A stretch of 64,000 nt of DNA, taken from positions 1 through 64,000 of the forward strand of contig JARGNP010000003.1 of NCBI GenBank assembly GCA_029210265.1, written 5' to 3'. Positions 54,851 to 63,691 of the stretch are shown piece by piece. The number at the start of each line of letters is the position of its first letter. Positions within the stretch are counted from its first letter, which is position 1. A program made the translations under genes and the position numbers. The DNA is from Legionellaceae bacterium. Its GTDB lineage: Bacteria; Pseudomonadota; Gammaproteobacteria; Legionellales; Legionellaceae. Below the pieces are notes generated by a model. The model was not told where the DNA came from. It saw only the letters and a program-made list of their open reading frames with translations, and did not search any database.

Positions 54851-55618
54851 TTATCCAAGTACTTTGGCTTCATGTCGTAATTTGTCTAAAAGCTCATCCA
54901 CCGATGCAACTTTCACGCCGGCTTGGCGCACGCCAGGTGGCTTAACCGAGATGATTTCAACATGTTTTTTAAGTTCAATACCAAGCTCCGATGCAAGCAC
55001 AACATCCAGCGGCTTTCGCTTCGCCTTCATAATATTAGGTAAGCTTGCATAGCGTGGTTCGTTGAGTCGCAAATCTGTACTCACCACAGCAGGCAAATCA
55101 AGACTTATGGTTTCAAGACCTGCGTCTACTTCACGCGTTACCGTGAGTTTATTTGAGTTTGAATCAAGCACAAGCGCTGAAGCAAACGTAGCTTGTGGCC
55201 AGCCAAGCAAAGCTGCGAGCATTTGTGGTGTTTGATTATTATCACCATCAATCGCCTGCTTTCCTAAAAGCATTAAATCAGGCGATTCTTTTTGAATAAT
55301 CGCATGCAATAATTTAGCAATATTTAAGCTCTCAAGCGCATGATTCGCATCATCTGTTTTAATATGTATGGCGCGATGCGCGCCTAACGCTAAAGCATGC
55401 CTCAAGGTTTCAAGACAAGCATCTGAACCAATACTCACCGCAACCACCTCGGTGACAATATCTTTTTCAAATAATCGCAACGCTTCTTCGATAGCGATTT
55501 CATCAAAAGGATTCATGGCATGTTTCACATGCTCGGTTTCAACACCTTGATGATCGGGTTTAATTCGTATTTTTACATAAGGATCAACCACACGTTTCAC
55601 TGCAACCAACACTTTCAT
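54851..55618 (-). CDS. etfB: Electron transfer flavoprotein beta subunit
   Basis: 255 residues from ATG 55618, preceded by AAGGGACG; the frame opens 8 codons earlier but the family begins MKVLVAVKRVVDP here. The ETF-beta signature is seen in the opening, VEHAMNPFDEIAIEEALR-like HAMNPFDEIAIEEALRL, GKQAIDGDNNQTPQMLAALL and the C-terminal VDLVV-type region (YASLPNIMKAKRKPLD). First gene of etfB-etfA-ald. Confidence 0.97.
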   Translation of the reverse strand: MKVLVAVKRVVDPYVKIRIKPDHQGVETEHVKHAMNPFDEIAIEEALRLFEKDIVTEVVAVSIGSDACLETLRHALALGAHRAIHIKTDDANHALESLNIAKLLHAIIQKESPDLMLLGKQAIDGDNNQTPQMLAALLGWPQATFASALVLDSNSNKLTVTREVDAGLETISLDLPAVVSTDLRLNEPRYASLPNIMKAKRKPLDVVLASELGIELKKHVEIISVKPPGVRQAGVKVASVDELLDKLRHEAKVLG

Positions 55619-55708
55619 GAATACTCGTCCCTTAATGAACATTTGTCACACGAAAAAAACATCTTGCCAGAATTAGCCAAAAGACGTCAACTCAAGCTAT
55701 TAAAGCGA

Positions 55709-56155
55709 TTAGTTCATCACACGCCATGAACCATCCGCTTGGCGACATGCTTTACCATAAATTTGCTCTTGCTTACCGCCAATATTTGCATACGTTGTGT
55801 ATTCACGACACGGTTGTTCTTGCCGATAATACGTACGTGTGGGCGTCACACTGTATTGATGACCTGAATCAGGATTTTTCCAACTGGTTTTCTTACCCGT
55901 AGGAGAGGTTTCTAAGGCGCGTTCCATATTAATTTTATCTTGGCGGTCCATGTGCTCACCGATCTTACCACCCAAAACGGCTCCCGCAAATGCTCCAACA
56001 ACCGTTGCCACGACTTGTCCTGAACCACTACCAACTTGGCTTCCTAAAATACCGCCAGCAACCCCGCCTGCGACACTACCGACCCCCTCTTTCGTGACCT
56101 CAGTACATCCCCCGCAAAGCATCAATAAAATCAAAGCTACTACATTTTTTTTCAT
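55709..56155 (-). CDS. Glycine-zipper lipoprotein (17-kDa surface-antigen type)
   Basis: 148 residues. Signal peptide with lipobox LCGGC (Cys17 lipidated). Next a glycine zipper (GVGSVAGGVAGGILGSQVGS and AGAVLGGKIGEHMDRQD), then a soluble domain with W-x-x-PDSGHQYSVTPTRTYY, Cys residues and a closing GSWRVMN. It matches the outer-membrane lipoprotein family that includes the rickettsial 17-kDa antigen. Located in the outer membrane or its inner leaflet. Lies 13 bp after alr and may be cotranscribed with it. Confidence 0.93.
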   Translation of the reverse strand: MKKNVVALILLMLCGGCTEVTKEGVGSVAGGVAGGILGSQVGSGSGQVVATVVGAFAGAVLGGKIGEHMDRQDKINMERALETSPTGKKTSWKNPDSGHQYSVTPTRTYYRQEQPCREYTTYANIGGKQEQIYGKACRQADGSWRVMN

Positions 56156-56168
56156 AATAATGATATCC

Positions 56169-57281
56169 CTATATAATCACAGCCTTTGCACGTACTCGTG
56201 GTGAAATTTGGCAAATAAGCTCATATCCAATCGTATCTGCTGCGCGCGCAATACGCTCAACAGGAAGATGCTTACCCCATAACTCAACACGTGTACCCAG
56301 CTGAATCTTAGCTGCTTCAAAATCGGTTAGATCCACCGTTAACATATCCATCGATACGCGTCCAACAACAGGCACATACTGCCCGTTAATAAACACCGGT
56401 GTATTGGGTGCTACATGCCGTGGATACCCATCACCATAACCCACAGCCACCACACCTATTCTCGATGTTCGCTTTGCTTCCCAGGTGCCACCATAACCTA
56501 CGTGAGCACCCGGTGCATAGGTATGAATCGCTGTTATTTCTGAGACAAATTGCATCACAGGTTTTAAATCAAGCAAGCTTGCTGTGTGCTCTGGAGCTGG
56601 ATCTAAAAACGGAGATACGCCATAAAGCATAATTCCTGGACGCACCACATCGGCCAACGCCTCAGGACAGGATAAAATAGCCGCTGAATTACTGATACTT
56701 TGGGTATATAAACCATTGGGAGTATTAGAAAGTTCAAGCTGATTAAATAATTCAAGTTGCGCTTGATTTTGAGAATTTTGGGGCTCATCCGCCGAGGCCA
56801 AGTGCGTCATAACACCTAAATCATCCAAAACCCATGGACAGGCTTTAAGTGCTTCAATTGATTTTTGAGCTGTTCGAACATCAAAACCAAGGCGGTGCAT
56901 GCCTGTGTCTACTTTCACCCACACACGTATAGCTTTGGGCAGTGGTGTTTCTAAGATCCACACAAGCTGCTGTGGCTGATGCACGACCGGCTCACATCCT
57001 GCATCGGCGAGTTCTAATAACTCATGTTGTTGAAACACACCTTGGAGTAAAACACAGGTGCGCGATGTAAATTTACGAACGATACGCGCCTCTTCCAAGC
57101 ACGCCACACCAAAAGCATCCACATGCGCATCAAGTGCGGGAACAACCGATGACACCCCGCACCCATAGGCATTGGCTTTAACCATTGCGATAATTTTCCG
57201 CCCCGGTGCGCAATGCTTAACGCGCATGACATTATGTCGCAACGCATCTGCATCCACTTCAATCCGAGTCGGTCTCGCCAT
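56169..57281 (-). CDS. alr: Alanine racemase
   Basis: 370 residues, PLP enzyme making D-alanine for peptidoglycan. Catalytic Lys in IAMVKANAYGCG, the PLP segment VKVDTGMHRLGF, YSVSP-like MLYGVSPF, VGYGGTWEA, and the second catalytic base Tyr in VAVGYGDGYPRH. The position behind dnaB, 3 bp apart, is the conserved gammaproteobacterial order. With ald also present the cell can move alanine both to pyruvate and to the wall. Confidence 0.97.
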   Translation of the reverse strand: MARPTRIEVDADALRHNVMRVKHCAPGRKIIAMVKANAYGCGVSSVVPALDAHVDAFGVACLEEARIVRKFTSRTCVLLQGVFQQHELLELADAGCEPVVHQPQQLVWILETPLPKAIRVWVKVDTGMHRLGFDVRTAQKSIEALKACPWVLDDLGVMTHLASADEPQNSQNQAQLELFNQLELSNTPNGLYTQSISNSAAILSCPEALADVVRPGIMLYGVSPFLDPAPEHTASLLDLKPVMQFVSEITAIHTYAPGAHVGYGGTWEAKRTSRIGVVAVGYGDGYPRHVAPNTPVFINGQYVPVVGRVSMDMLTVDLTDFEAAKIQLGTRVELWGKHLPVERIARAADTIGYELICQISPRVRAKAVII

Positions 57282-57284
57282 GCA

Positions 57285-58688
57285 TTATTCTCCCTGATTT
57301 TGACCTTGATAGCCTTGAAACGCTAAATCCTCAAATCGTGTAAATTGTCCTAAAAATGCCACTCTAGCTCGACCAATAGGACCGTTTCGTTGTTTCGCAA
57401 TAATAATCTCAGCCGTGCCTTTATCAGGACTATCTTCGTTGTATACCTCGTCTCGGTAAATAAAACAAATCAAATCCGCATCCTGCTCAATCGCACCGGA
57501 CTCACGTAAGTCAGACATCACCGGCCGTTTATCTTGACGTTGCTCAAGACTTCGGTTCAACTGAGAAAGCGCAATCACTGGCACTTTTAACTCTTTTGCT
57601 AAAGCTTTTAAACCACGTGAAATTTCTGAAATCTCAGCCGCACGATTATCTGCACGAAAACCAGGAACTTTCATCAGCTGTAAATAATCGATCACAATCA
57701 ACCCTAAAGCACCATGCTCTTTCACCAAGCGCCTTGCACGTGCACGTAAATCAGCAGGACTCAGCGACGGTGAATCATCCACAAAAATAGGTGCTTCAGA
57801 GAGCATATGCACGGTGGATGTCACACGGGACCAATCATCATCGTTTAATTTACCTGTTCGGATATTATTTTGGTCAATACGCCCGAGTGACGACATCATT
57901 CGCATGGCAAGCGAGTCGGATGGCATCTCCATCGAAAAAACGAGCACAGGCTTTTTAGCTTCAATCGCGACATGTTCAGCAATATTCATCACCAAACTGG
58001 TTTTACCCATCGAAGGACGACCGGCCACAATCACCAAATCAGATTCTTGAAGCCCCGAGGTCATTTCATCTAAATCAGTCAGACCTGTTGGAACACCAGT
58101 GATAGCACTGCCTTGATGAAATAACGAGTCAATTTTTTCAACTGCACGCACCACAATCGATTGCATGCCTTCAGGACCACCTTCTTTTGCTGTTTGTTCT
58201 GCAATAGAAAATACGCGTGTTTCTGCAAAATCAAGCAAGTCAGAAACTTCACGTTCACCAGGCTGATACGCAGCATCGGCAATCTCCCCGGCGACACCTA
58301 TCAGCTGACGTTGCACCGATTTTTCACGAACGATTCGTGCATAAGCATCAACATTGGCAACGCTGGGCGTATTATTTGCAAGCTCAAATAAATAGGCCTC
58401 ACCACCCGCCACATGTTCTTCGTCCGTAGATTTTAAACTATCCAGAACGGTGACCACATCAAACGGTTGATCTTTTGAAACCAACTGTGCAATCACACGA
58501 AATAAAACACGATTCTCCGTGCGATAAAAATCTTCTTCACATAGTATGTGACCTATTTTATCCCACGCTTCATTATCCAACATTAAACCACCAATAATAG
58601 CCTGCTCAGCTTCTGCTGAGTGCGGCGGGCGCTTTAATATGTCGGTTGTTTTTTGTCGCAATTGAGTTTCTACCATGGATTTACGCAC
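57285..58688 (-). CDS. dnaB: Replicative DNA helicase
   Basis: 467 residues. Hexameric helicase of the replication fork. The N-terminal domain opens with PPHSAEAEQAIIGGLMLD. RecA-like ATPase: Walker A GRPSMGKTS, Walker B LIVIDYLQLM, and the arginine-finger region with VIALSQLNRSLEQRQDKRP. C-terminal GPIGRARVAFLGQFTRFEDL is standard. No intein is present. The start is GTG 58688 or ATG 58676 (residue 5); the latter is nearer the usual family start. Confidence 0.98.
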   Translation of the reverse strand: MRKSMVETQLRQKTTDILKRPPHSAEAEQAIIGGLMLDNEAWDKIGHILCEEDFYRTENRVLFRVIAQLVSKDQPFDVVTVLDSLKSTDEEHVAGGEAYLFELANNTPSVANVDAYARIVREKSVQRQLIGVAGEIADAAYQPGEREVSDLLDFAETRVFSIAEQTAKEGGPEGMQSIVVRAVEKIDSLFHQGSAITGVPTGLTDLDEMTSGLQESDLVIVAGRPSMGKTSLVMNIAEHVAIEAKKPVLVFSMEMPSDSLAMRMMSSLGRIDQNNIRTGKLNDDDWSRVTSTVHMLSEAPIFVDDSPSLSPADLRARARRLVKEHGALGLIVIDYLQLMKVPGFRADNRAAEISEISRGLKALAKELKVPVIALSQLNRSLEQRQDKRPVMSDLRESGAIEQDADLICFIYRDEVYNEDSPDKGTAEIIIAKQRNGPIGRARVAFLGQFTRFEDLAFQGYQGQNQGE

Positions 58689-58736
58689 TCATACTAAATT
58701 AAAAAAGGCTGTTATGTAGTGTAACCAGAATTGCAA

Positions 58737-58765
58737 TTGATATAAACATCATAAGGTGTAATAAT
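58737..58765 (+). promoter_or_regulatory. Sigma-70 type promoter for the oxidoreductase-lpxB operon
   Basis: TTGATA (58737-58742), a 17-bp spacer, then AATAAT (58760-58765); each box has one mismatch. The first start codon is 36 bp downstream. Confidence 0.5.
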
Positions 58766-58801
58766 TCGCCATCGTTAAATCATCAAACCATCCCGATTTT
58801 T

Positions 58802-59776
58802 ATGAATCCTATTAAATGTGCCGTTATCGGCGTTGGGTATTTGGGCCGTTTTCATGCTCAAAAAATTCAAGTCTTAAAACAAGCTAAACTCGTTGGTGTA
58901 TGCGATCGTAATGCTGATATTTGTGAAGCAACATCCAACGAGTTTGAAGTTCCCGGTTATCGAGATCATCGTGATTTATTTGGCAAAGTTGACGCGGTAT
59001 GTATTGCAGCAACGACCAATGCGCACTACGCCATTGCAAAAGACTGTCTTGAAGCCGGTCTACACGTGCTCATCGAGAAACCTATTACTGAAACCGTTCA
59101 ACAAGCTGAAGAGCTGATTGCGTTGGCTAAAAAACATCACGTCAAACTGCAAGTCGGTCATATGGAGCGCTTTAACGCCGCGCGTTTAGCACTGGATGAT
59201 TATCTAGAAAAACCTTTATTTATTGAATCCAACCGACTCGCACCCTATAATCCACGCGGTACCGACGTCAACGTTGTGCTCGATCTCATGATTCATGATA
59301 TTGACTTAATTCAAACCATGGTGAAATCACCGATTAAATCATTGGATGCACATGGCGCGCCTGTGCTCTCACCTTCTGTTGATATTGCCAATGCACGCAT
59401 CACGTTCGAAAATAATTGCATTGCCAACGTAACAGCAAGTCGCGTGAGCTTTAAAACCGAACGAAAAACACGAATTTTTCAACGTAATAGCTATATCTCA
59501 ATTGATTATCATAATAAACAACTCGCCGTGTTCACCAAAGGCGAAGGCGAAATGTTTCCTGGTATTCCAGAAGTGACACGTCATCAATCTGTGTTTGATA
59601 AAGGAGATGCTCTACTCGAAGAAATTACGGCGTTTATCAACTGTATTCAAAACGATACTGCACCGTTGGTCACAGGTGAAGAAGGCCGCGAAGCCCTTTC
59701 TACAGCAGCCCAAATTTCTGACATGATTAACCATAACCTGATTACGAGCCATGCTGAACAACCTGAAGAAGCCTAA
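58802..59776 (+). CDS. Gfo/Idh/MocA family oxidoreductase, GnnA-like
   Basis: 324 residues. N-terminal NAD-binding Rossmann fold (VIGVGYLGRFHAQKI), the conserved EKPITE motif (catalytic Lys region), and the GHMERFNAA segment, then the C-terminal alpha/beta domain with the DLMIHDIDLI His motif. It overlaps lpxB by 26 bp. In some gammaproteobacteria and Acidithiobacillus the lipid-A-linked oxidoreductase GnnA oxidises UDP-GlcNAc so that GnnB can make the 3-amino sugar. Linkage to lpxB favours such a role, but GnnB is not in the window, so the symbol is withheld. Confidence 0.9.
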   Translation: MNPIKCAVIGVGYLGRFHAQKIQVLKQAKLVGVCDRNADICEATSNEFEVPGYRDHRDLFGKVDAVCIAATTNAHYAIAKDCLEAGLHVLIEKPITETVQQAEELIALAKKHHVKLQVGHMERFNAARLALDDYLEKPLFIESNRLAPYNPRGTDVNVVLDLMIHDIDLIQTMVKSPIKSLDAHGAPVLSPSVDIANARITFENNCIANVTASRVSFKTERKTRIFQRNSYISIDYHNKQLAVFTKGEGEMFPGIPEVTRHQSVFDKGDALLEEITAFINCIQNDTAPLVTGEEGREALSTAAQISDMINHNLITSHAEQPEEA

Positions 59777-60953
59777 ACATATTGTACTGGTTGCCGGTGA
59801 AGAATCCGGTGACCAACATGCAGCGGCATTAGTCAAACAGCTGAAACACATAGACCCCTCTCTAATATTTACCGCGATTGGCGGAAAGCACTTAGAAGCC
59901 GAAGGTATTGATCTCATCAGCGACCTAGCTCGCTTTGGTGTAACCGGTATTACCGAAGTGCTTCGTCACTTTAAAACCATCAAAAAAGCATTTCGTGCCA
60001 TATCCACTCACCTCGAAAAAACCAAACCTGATCTACTAATTTTAATAGATTATCCCGGTTTTAATTTACGCCTCGCTAAATTTGCGAAACAAAAACTCGG
60101 GATTCAAATATTATATTACGTCAGCCCACAACTTTGGGCTTGGAAACCTGGGCGTATTCATACGATTAAAGCTTCTGTTGATCATATGGCGGTTATTTTT
60201 CCCTTTGAGAAAAAAATCTATGAAGACGCGGCCGTTCCCGTGTCGTTTGTAGGGCATCCCTTGATAAAAAGCTTACAAAAATGTCGTGCCTCAGCGCCCA
60301 CACGCGAAGCGTTAGGTCTTCCTGAGAACAAACAACTACTCGCAATACTTCCGGGTAGTCGTACACATGAGGTTGAACGCCACCTACCTTTACTATCTCG
60401 CGTGGCTGAAACATTGCATACGCAATTTCCTGATTTACATATTGTGATTCCTGTTGCAAAAACACTCAGCCTCGAAAAAATCAAAAAACATTGGCATGCC
60501 ACAACCGTGCCCTATAGCTTAATAGAAGGCGGAGCTGCTCATGTCGTCACCTGCAGCGACGCCGTCGTGGTTGCTTCAGGAACCGCGTCACTCGAATGTG
60601 CTCTTCTCGAAAAGCCTATGTGCATTATTTATAAGACAGGTTTAATTGCATATTTAGCAGCTTCTGTTCTTCTTCGAGTGAAATACATCGGCTTATGTAA
60701 TTTACTCGTTAACCGTATGATTGTACCTGAGTTATTACAATATGATTTTAATCATACCGAACTCACACAGGTTCTTACCGATCTTTTAAGTTCAGATAAC
60801 AAAAACATAACAAATAAAATGCAGCTTGAACTGAAAAAACTAAACCAAAGCCTTTCAGAAGAGCAGGCCGACTGCTCACTCCCCGAATTGGTTGTGCGCT
60901 TACTGGACCGAAAAAAAAGTACCCAAATGTCACAAAATAAGCTAGCTTCTTAA
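59751..60953 (+). CDS. lpxB: Lipid-A-disaccharide synthase
   Basis: 400 residues. Glycosyltransferase that joins UDP-diacylglucosamine and lipid X to give the tetraacyl disaccharide of lipid A, at the inner face of the inner membrane. Signatures: VLVAGEESGDQHAAALV at the start, IDYPGFNLRLAKFAKQ, YYVSPQLWAWKPGRI, LPGSRTHEVERHLPLL and VASGTASLECALLEKPM. The C-terminal charged tail is longer than usual. Translationally coupled to the upstream oxidoreductase. Confidence 0.97.
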   Translation: MLNNLKKPKHIVLVAGEESGDQHAAALVKQLKHIDPSLIFTAIGGKHLEAEGIDLISDLARFGVTGITEVLRHFKTIKKAFRAISTHLEKTKPDLLILIDYPGFNLRLAKFAKQKLGIQILYYVSPQLWAWKPGRIHTIKASVDHMAVIFPFEKKIYEDAAVPVSFVGHPLIKSLQKCRASAPTREALGLPENKQLLAILPGSRTHEVERHLPLLSRVAETLHTQFPDLHIVIPVAKTLSLEKIKKHWHATTVPYSLIEGGAAHVVTCSDAVVVASGTASLECALLEKPMCIIYKTGLIAYLAASVLLRVKYIGLCNLLVNRMIVPELLQYDFNHTELTQVLTDLLSSDNKNITNKMQLELKKLNQSLSEEQADCSLPELVVRLLDRKKSTQMSQNKLAS

Positions 60954-61054
60954 TTTAGCTTCAGGTAGAATTATTGAGCGTTTAGCGTTTTAGATTTGAT
61001 GTATTGTTATGACGCCTGAAAACTGCGTTGATTTAATCAAGAAATAAGGAAGTT

Positions 61055-61357
61055 ATGATGAATGATGTTACTGAACCAACAGCTACAATTGACGCGATCA
61101 AGCAAGAGCAAGGTTTGCAAGATTTGGTCTACCAACTCGTCAATCGTTTTCTTGCTGAAAATAAAAATAAACCTGTGAATGATCTTTACGATATGATTCT
61201 TGCTGAAGTTGAACCGCCACTGTTACAAGCAGTGATGGAACGACGTCGTGGAAACCAACTTCAAGCTGCGAAGATACTCGGTATTAGCCGTGGTACTATC
61301 CGTAAAAAATTACAACGTTATTTTGGAACAAAGTATTTTCGTCTGACGGATGAATAG
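61055..61357 (+). CDS. fis: DNA-binding protein Fis
   Basis: 100 residues, the usual length. Nucleoid protein controlling growth-phase genes and DNA bending. The C-terminal helix-turn-helix is complete: LLQAVMERRRGNQLQAA, then KILGISRGTIRKKLQRY. The N-terminal arm is more diverged, as in Legionella-type Fis. A GGAAG ribosome site precedes ATGATG. Followed by a strong bidirectional terminator. Monocistronic here, not behind dusB as in E. coli. Confidence 0.96.
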   Translation: MMNDVTEPTATIDAIKQEQGLQDLVYQLVNRFLAENKNKPVNDLYDMILAEVEPPLLQAVMERRRGNQLQAAKILGISRGTIRKKLQRYFGTKYFRLTDE

Positions 61358-61383
61358 CCAATACTGCTCCAATTGAAGCTTCT

Positions 61384-61422
61384 AAAAAAGAAGGTCGGGT
61401 GAAAGCCCACCTTCTTTTTTTT
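61384..61422. terminator. Bidirectional intrinsic terminator between fis and the WH2-like gene
   Basis: The arm AAAAAAGAAGGT, a bulged C, then GGG closes on a GAAA tetraloop and pairs with CCC ACCTTCTTTTTT. It has a T-run on the plus side (61415-61422) and an A-run (61384-61389) that serves as T-run on the minus side. It can end both convergent transcripts. Confidence 0.9.
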
Positions 61423-61497
61423 ATTATCTTCACTCACGTAATATTATTATCATTAAATCAAAAGAGATAACATTTTTTGTGCGCTAACGCCCCTTAG

Positions 61498-62706
61498 CTA
61501 AGGCTTCATATTATTAGGCGTATCATTTTCATTTACAGAACCATCAGCTTTTTTTCCCTCTTCTCTGACTTCTGCCACTATCTCTTTAGCCCTTCTTGCG
61601 GCAAGCTTTTTCTGCAGTTCATTTAAAGGCGCTTCTGTCTGAGGTTTATTATCCTGCGCTACTTCTCTACGTTTCAATCCCGCTCGCCCAGCAACCGCCG
61701 CCTCAGCTAAATTTCGCGGTACTGGCCCCACAGGTTTTTGAGATAGTGTCTGCGATGATGTTACTTTTTCTGTTTTTTTCAAGTTAGCACCACCCGTAAT
61801 GCCTGCCAAAAATGCCGGCGGTCCTTTAGGAGGTACTGATTGCTCTGAGGAAGAAGCTGCTGTAGATACATCTGACGCTACGGATGGCTTGGATGGCTTT
61901 GGTGGTTTTCTATTCGCCAGCATGGCCCCAAGGTCTAAAGCAACCTTTTGAGCAAGCTTTCCAGGCGGCTGCTCTATTTCAGGGGATTCAGAAGATAATA
62001 TTGGACTTGCCCCCCTTCCTTGTTGAATTTCTGATAACCTCGCATGCATCTCCGCAATCCTTCCTTTCGGTGCGGCTTTTCTTTCATGGTTTCCCGTATG
62101 AATGCCTATCGGTTTCTTCTCAGTAAGTATTGGCTCCGGAATATCTTCAACGCTTACTTCCGGTACAGCTTTTCTTTCATGGTTTCCCGTATGAATGCCT
62201 ATCGGTTTCTTCTCAGTAAGTATTGGCTCCGGAATATCTTCAACGCTTACTTCCGGTACAGCTTTTCTTTCATGATTTCCCGTATGAATACCTATGGGTT
62301 TCTTCTCAGTAAGTATTGGCTCCGGAATATCTTCAACCCTTACTTCCGGTACAGCTTTTCTTTCATGATTTCCCGTATGAATACCTATGGGTTTCTTCTC
62401 AGTAAGTATTGGCTCCGGAATATCTGATTCTGATAGCTCGCTTACAGCAGACTCCACTGAAATTTTTGCTTGTGTAATCATCGACATTAACCGCTCTTTT
62501 ATTTGAGAGTCTAAACTATCGTCATGATTAATATTATGACTAATTTCATCATAATTTTTTAGCTTATCCTCAGATTTAAGCGCACTGTTATTGATGATGC
62601 TCACGATAGCACTCTGATGCCCGTGAAAAGAAGAACCAGGAGGCGGTGGTGGTGGTGGTACAGCGCTACCTCCAACTTTCGTTTTATTATCTTTTTCGCC
62701 TGCCAT
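61498..62706 (-). CDS. Proline-rich repeat protein with WH2-like actin-binding motifs, candidate effector
   Basis: 402 residues; AGGGG 9 bases before ATG. A PPPPPPPG run (17-24), the type bound by profilin, is followed by a WH2-like helix AIVSIINNSALK (33-44, fitting LLxxIxxGxxLK with Asn for Gly). Four 31-residue repeats (95-218) come next. A second WH2-like motif FLAGITGGANLKKTEK (299-314) has the Leu, Ile, Gly and LKK positions. Other short basic helices (DLGAMLANRKPPKP, LNELQKKLAARRA) resemble G-actin-binding stretches. No signal peptide or membrane helix. The order polyproline-WH2 recalls eukaryotic WIP/verprolin and bacterial actin nucleators such as RickA and Sca2. A role in actin assembly in a host is inference. 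Confidence 0.72.
   Translation of the reverse strand: MAGEKDNKTKVGGSAVPPPPPPPGSSFHGHQSAIVSIINNSALKSEDKLKNYDEISHNINHDDSLDSQIKERLMSMITQAKISVESAVSELSESDIPEPILTEKKPIGIHTGNHERKAVPEVRVEDIPEPILTEKKPIGIHTGNHERKAVPEVSVEDIPEPILTEKKPIGIHTGNHERKAVPEVSVEDIPEPILTEKKPIGIHTGNHERKAAPKGRIAEMHARLSEIQQGRGASPILSSESPEIEQPPGKLAQKVALDLGAMLANRKPPKPSKPSVASDVSTAASSSEQSVPPKGPPAFLAGITGGANLKKTEKVTSSQTLSQKPVGPVPRNLAEAAVAGRAGLKRREVAQDNKPQTEAPLNELQKKLAARRAKEIVAEVREEGKKADGSVNENDTPNNMKP
62053..62424 (-). repeat. Four tandem 93-bp in-frame repeats (31 residues)
   Basis: The units run 62424-62332, 62331-62239, 62238-62146 and 62145-62053. Each encodes DIPEPILTEKKPIGIHTGNH followed by ERKAVPEV or a variant. DNA of units 1 and 2 shares one set of silent variants and units 3 and 4 another, consistent with duplication of pairs. 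The last unit ends in a diverged APKGRIAE. Confidence 0.92.
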
Positions 62707-62789
62707 GACAATACCCCTAACAATGGTTTTATTGCTTAAGTATAGACCATGTTTTCAAAGACGTTCATTTCGTCAACCTTGTTTGGTAG

Positions 62790-63623
62790 CTATTTGATAA
62801 AGCATTGCTTGACCATTGTTTCAAAATCAGCAAAAACAATTTCAGGAAAAAGCGTTTTACATTTTTTATTAGATAGCCGCTTTGAAGATCCAAGAAAATA
62901 TTGCCTCATCGGGCTCGCTGATTCCATCAAGGCATGATAACGCTGCTCATGCACAACTACGCCTTGATGCTCGGCCACCATTCTCTGTAAAGCACCCATT
63001 TTTTTAGGCAAACCATCTGAAACATTTAAAATTCCCAGCGCTTTGTTTTGTAAAGCAGCTTGCACCGCAACCTGTGCCGCATCTTCGATATACACTAAAT
63101 TACTATATGGTGCCTCGCTAAGAACAATTACGGGCTTATTCGTACTCGGCATGCGTCCTGGACCAAACATCCCTGCTACACGCATAACAGACCATGCTAC
63201 CTGATGTTTATCTGCAAAAGCCCTAACTTGATCCTCAGCATCTAACCGACGACGCTGAAGATCAGAATTTATAAAACACGGGCTCTCTTCATCCACCCAA
63301 CACCCTGCATGATCACCATACACACCGCTAGATCCCCAATAAACAATATTGGCTACTAGATTTATACGTGTAAGTTCAGCCAAAACTTCTGTCAACAACG
63401 TATCGCATACGCCTTCGGACGGAGGCGGCGCGCAATAAATAACCGTATCAGGCTGATACTCAACATCTAATACCCGAATATCACTGCATACATGCTTTAA
63501 TTGCGCTAACTGATAATCATCAGGATACGTACGTGAAACACCCATCACCTGATGCCCATTGGCTAATAAATTTTTAGCGCAATAATAGCCAGCATAACCA
63601 TAACCTAAAATTAGAACATGCAT
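62790..63623 (-). CDS. NAD-dependent epimerase/dehydratase-like protein (YeeZ type)
   Basis: 277 residues. Rossmann start ILGYGYAGYYCAKNLLANGH with the GxGxxG motif, an extended-SDR layout with WGSSGVYGDH in place of the Ser and Tyr region, and MRVAGMFGPGR. The usual YxxxK is not clear, as in YeeZ-like proteins whose activity is unknown. Divergent from the photolyase gene, 68 bp apart. Confidence 0.82.
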   Translation of the reverse strand: MHVLILGYGYAGYYCAKNLLANGHQVMGVSRTYPDDYQLAQLKHVCSDIRVLDVEYQPDTVIYCAPPPSEGVCDTLLTEVLAELTRINLVANIVYWGSSGVYGDHAGCWVDEESPCFINSDLQRRRLDAEDQVRAFADKHQVAWSVMRVAGMFGPGRMPSTNKPVIVLSEAPYSNLVYIEDAAQVAVQAALQNKALGILNVSDGLPKKMGALQRMVAEHQGVVVHEQRYHALMESASPMRQYFLGSSKRLSNKKCKTLFPEIVFADFETMVKQCFIK

Positions 63624-63691
63624 ACAATAACATCGTTATAAATTATTTTATTCAGTGTATCATGGTCAAATAATCTCATATAGGATGACTC

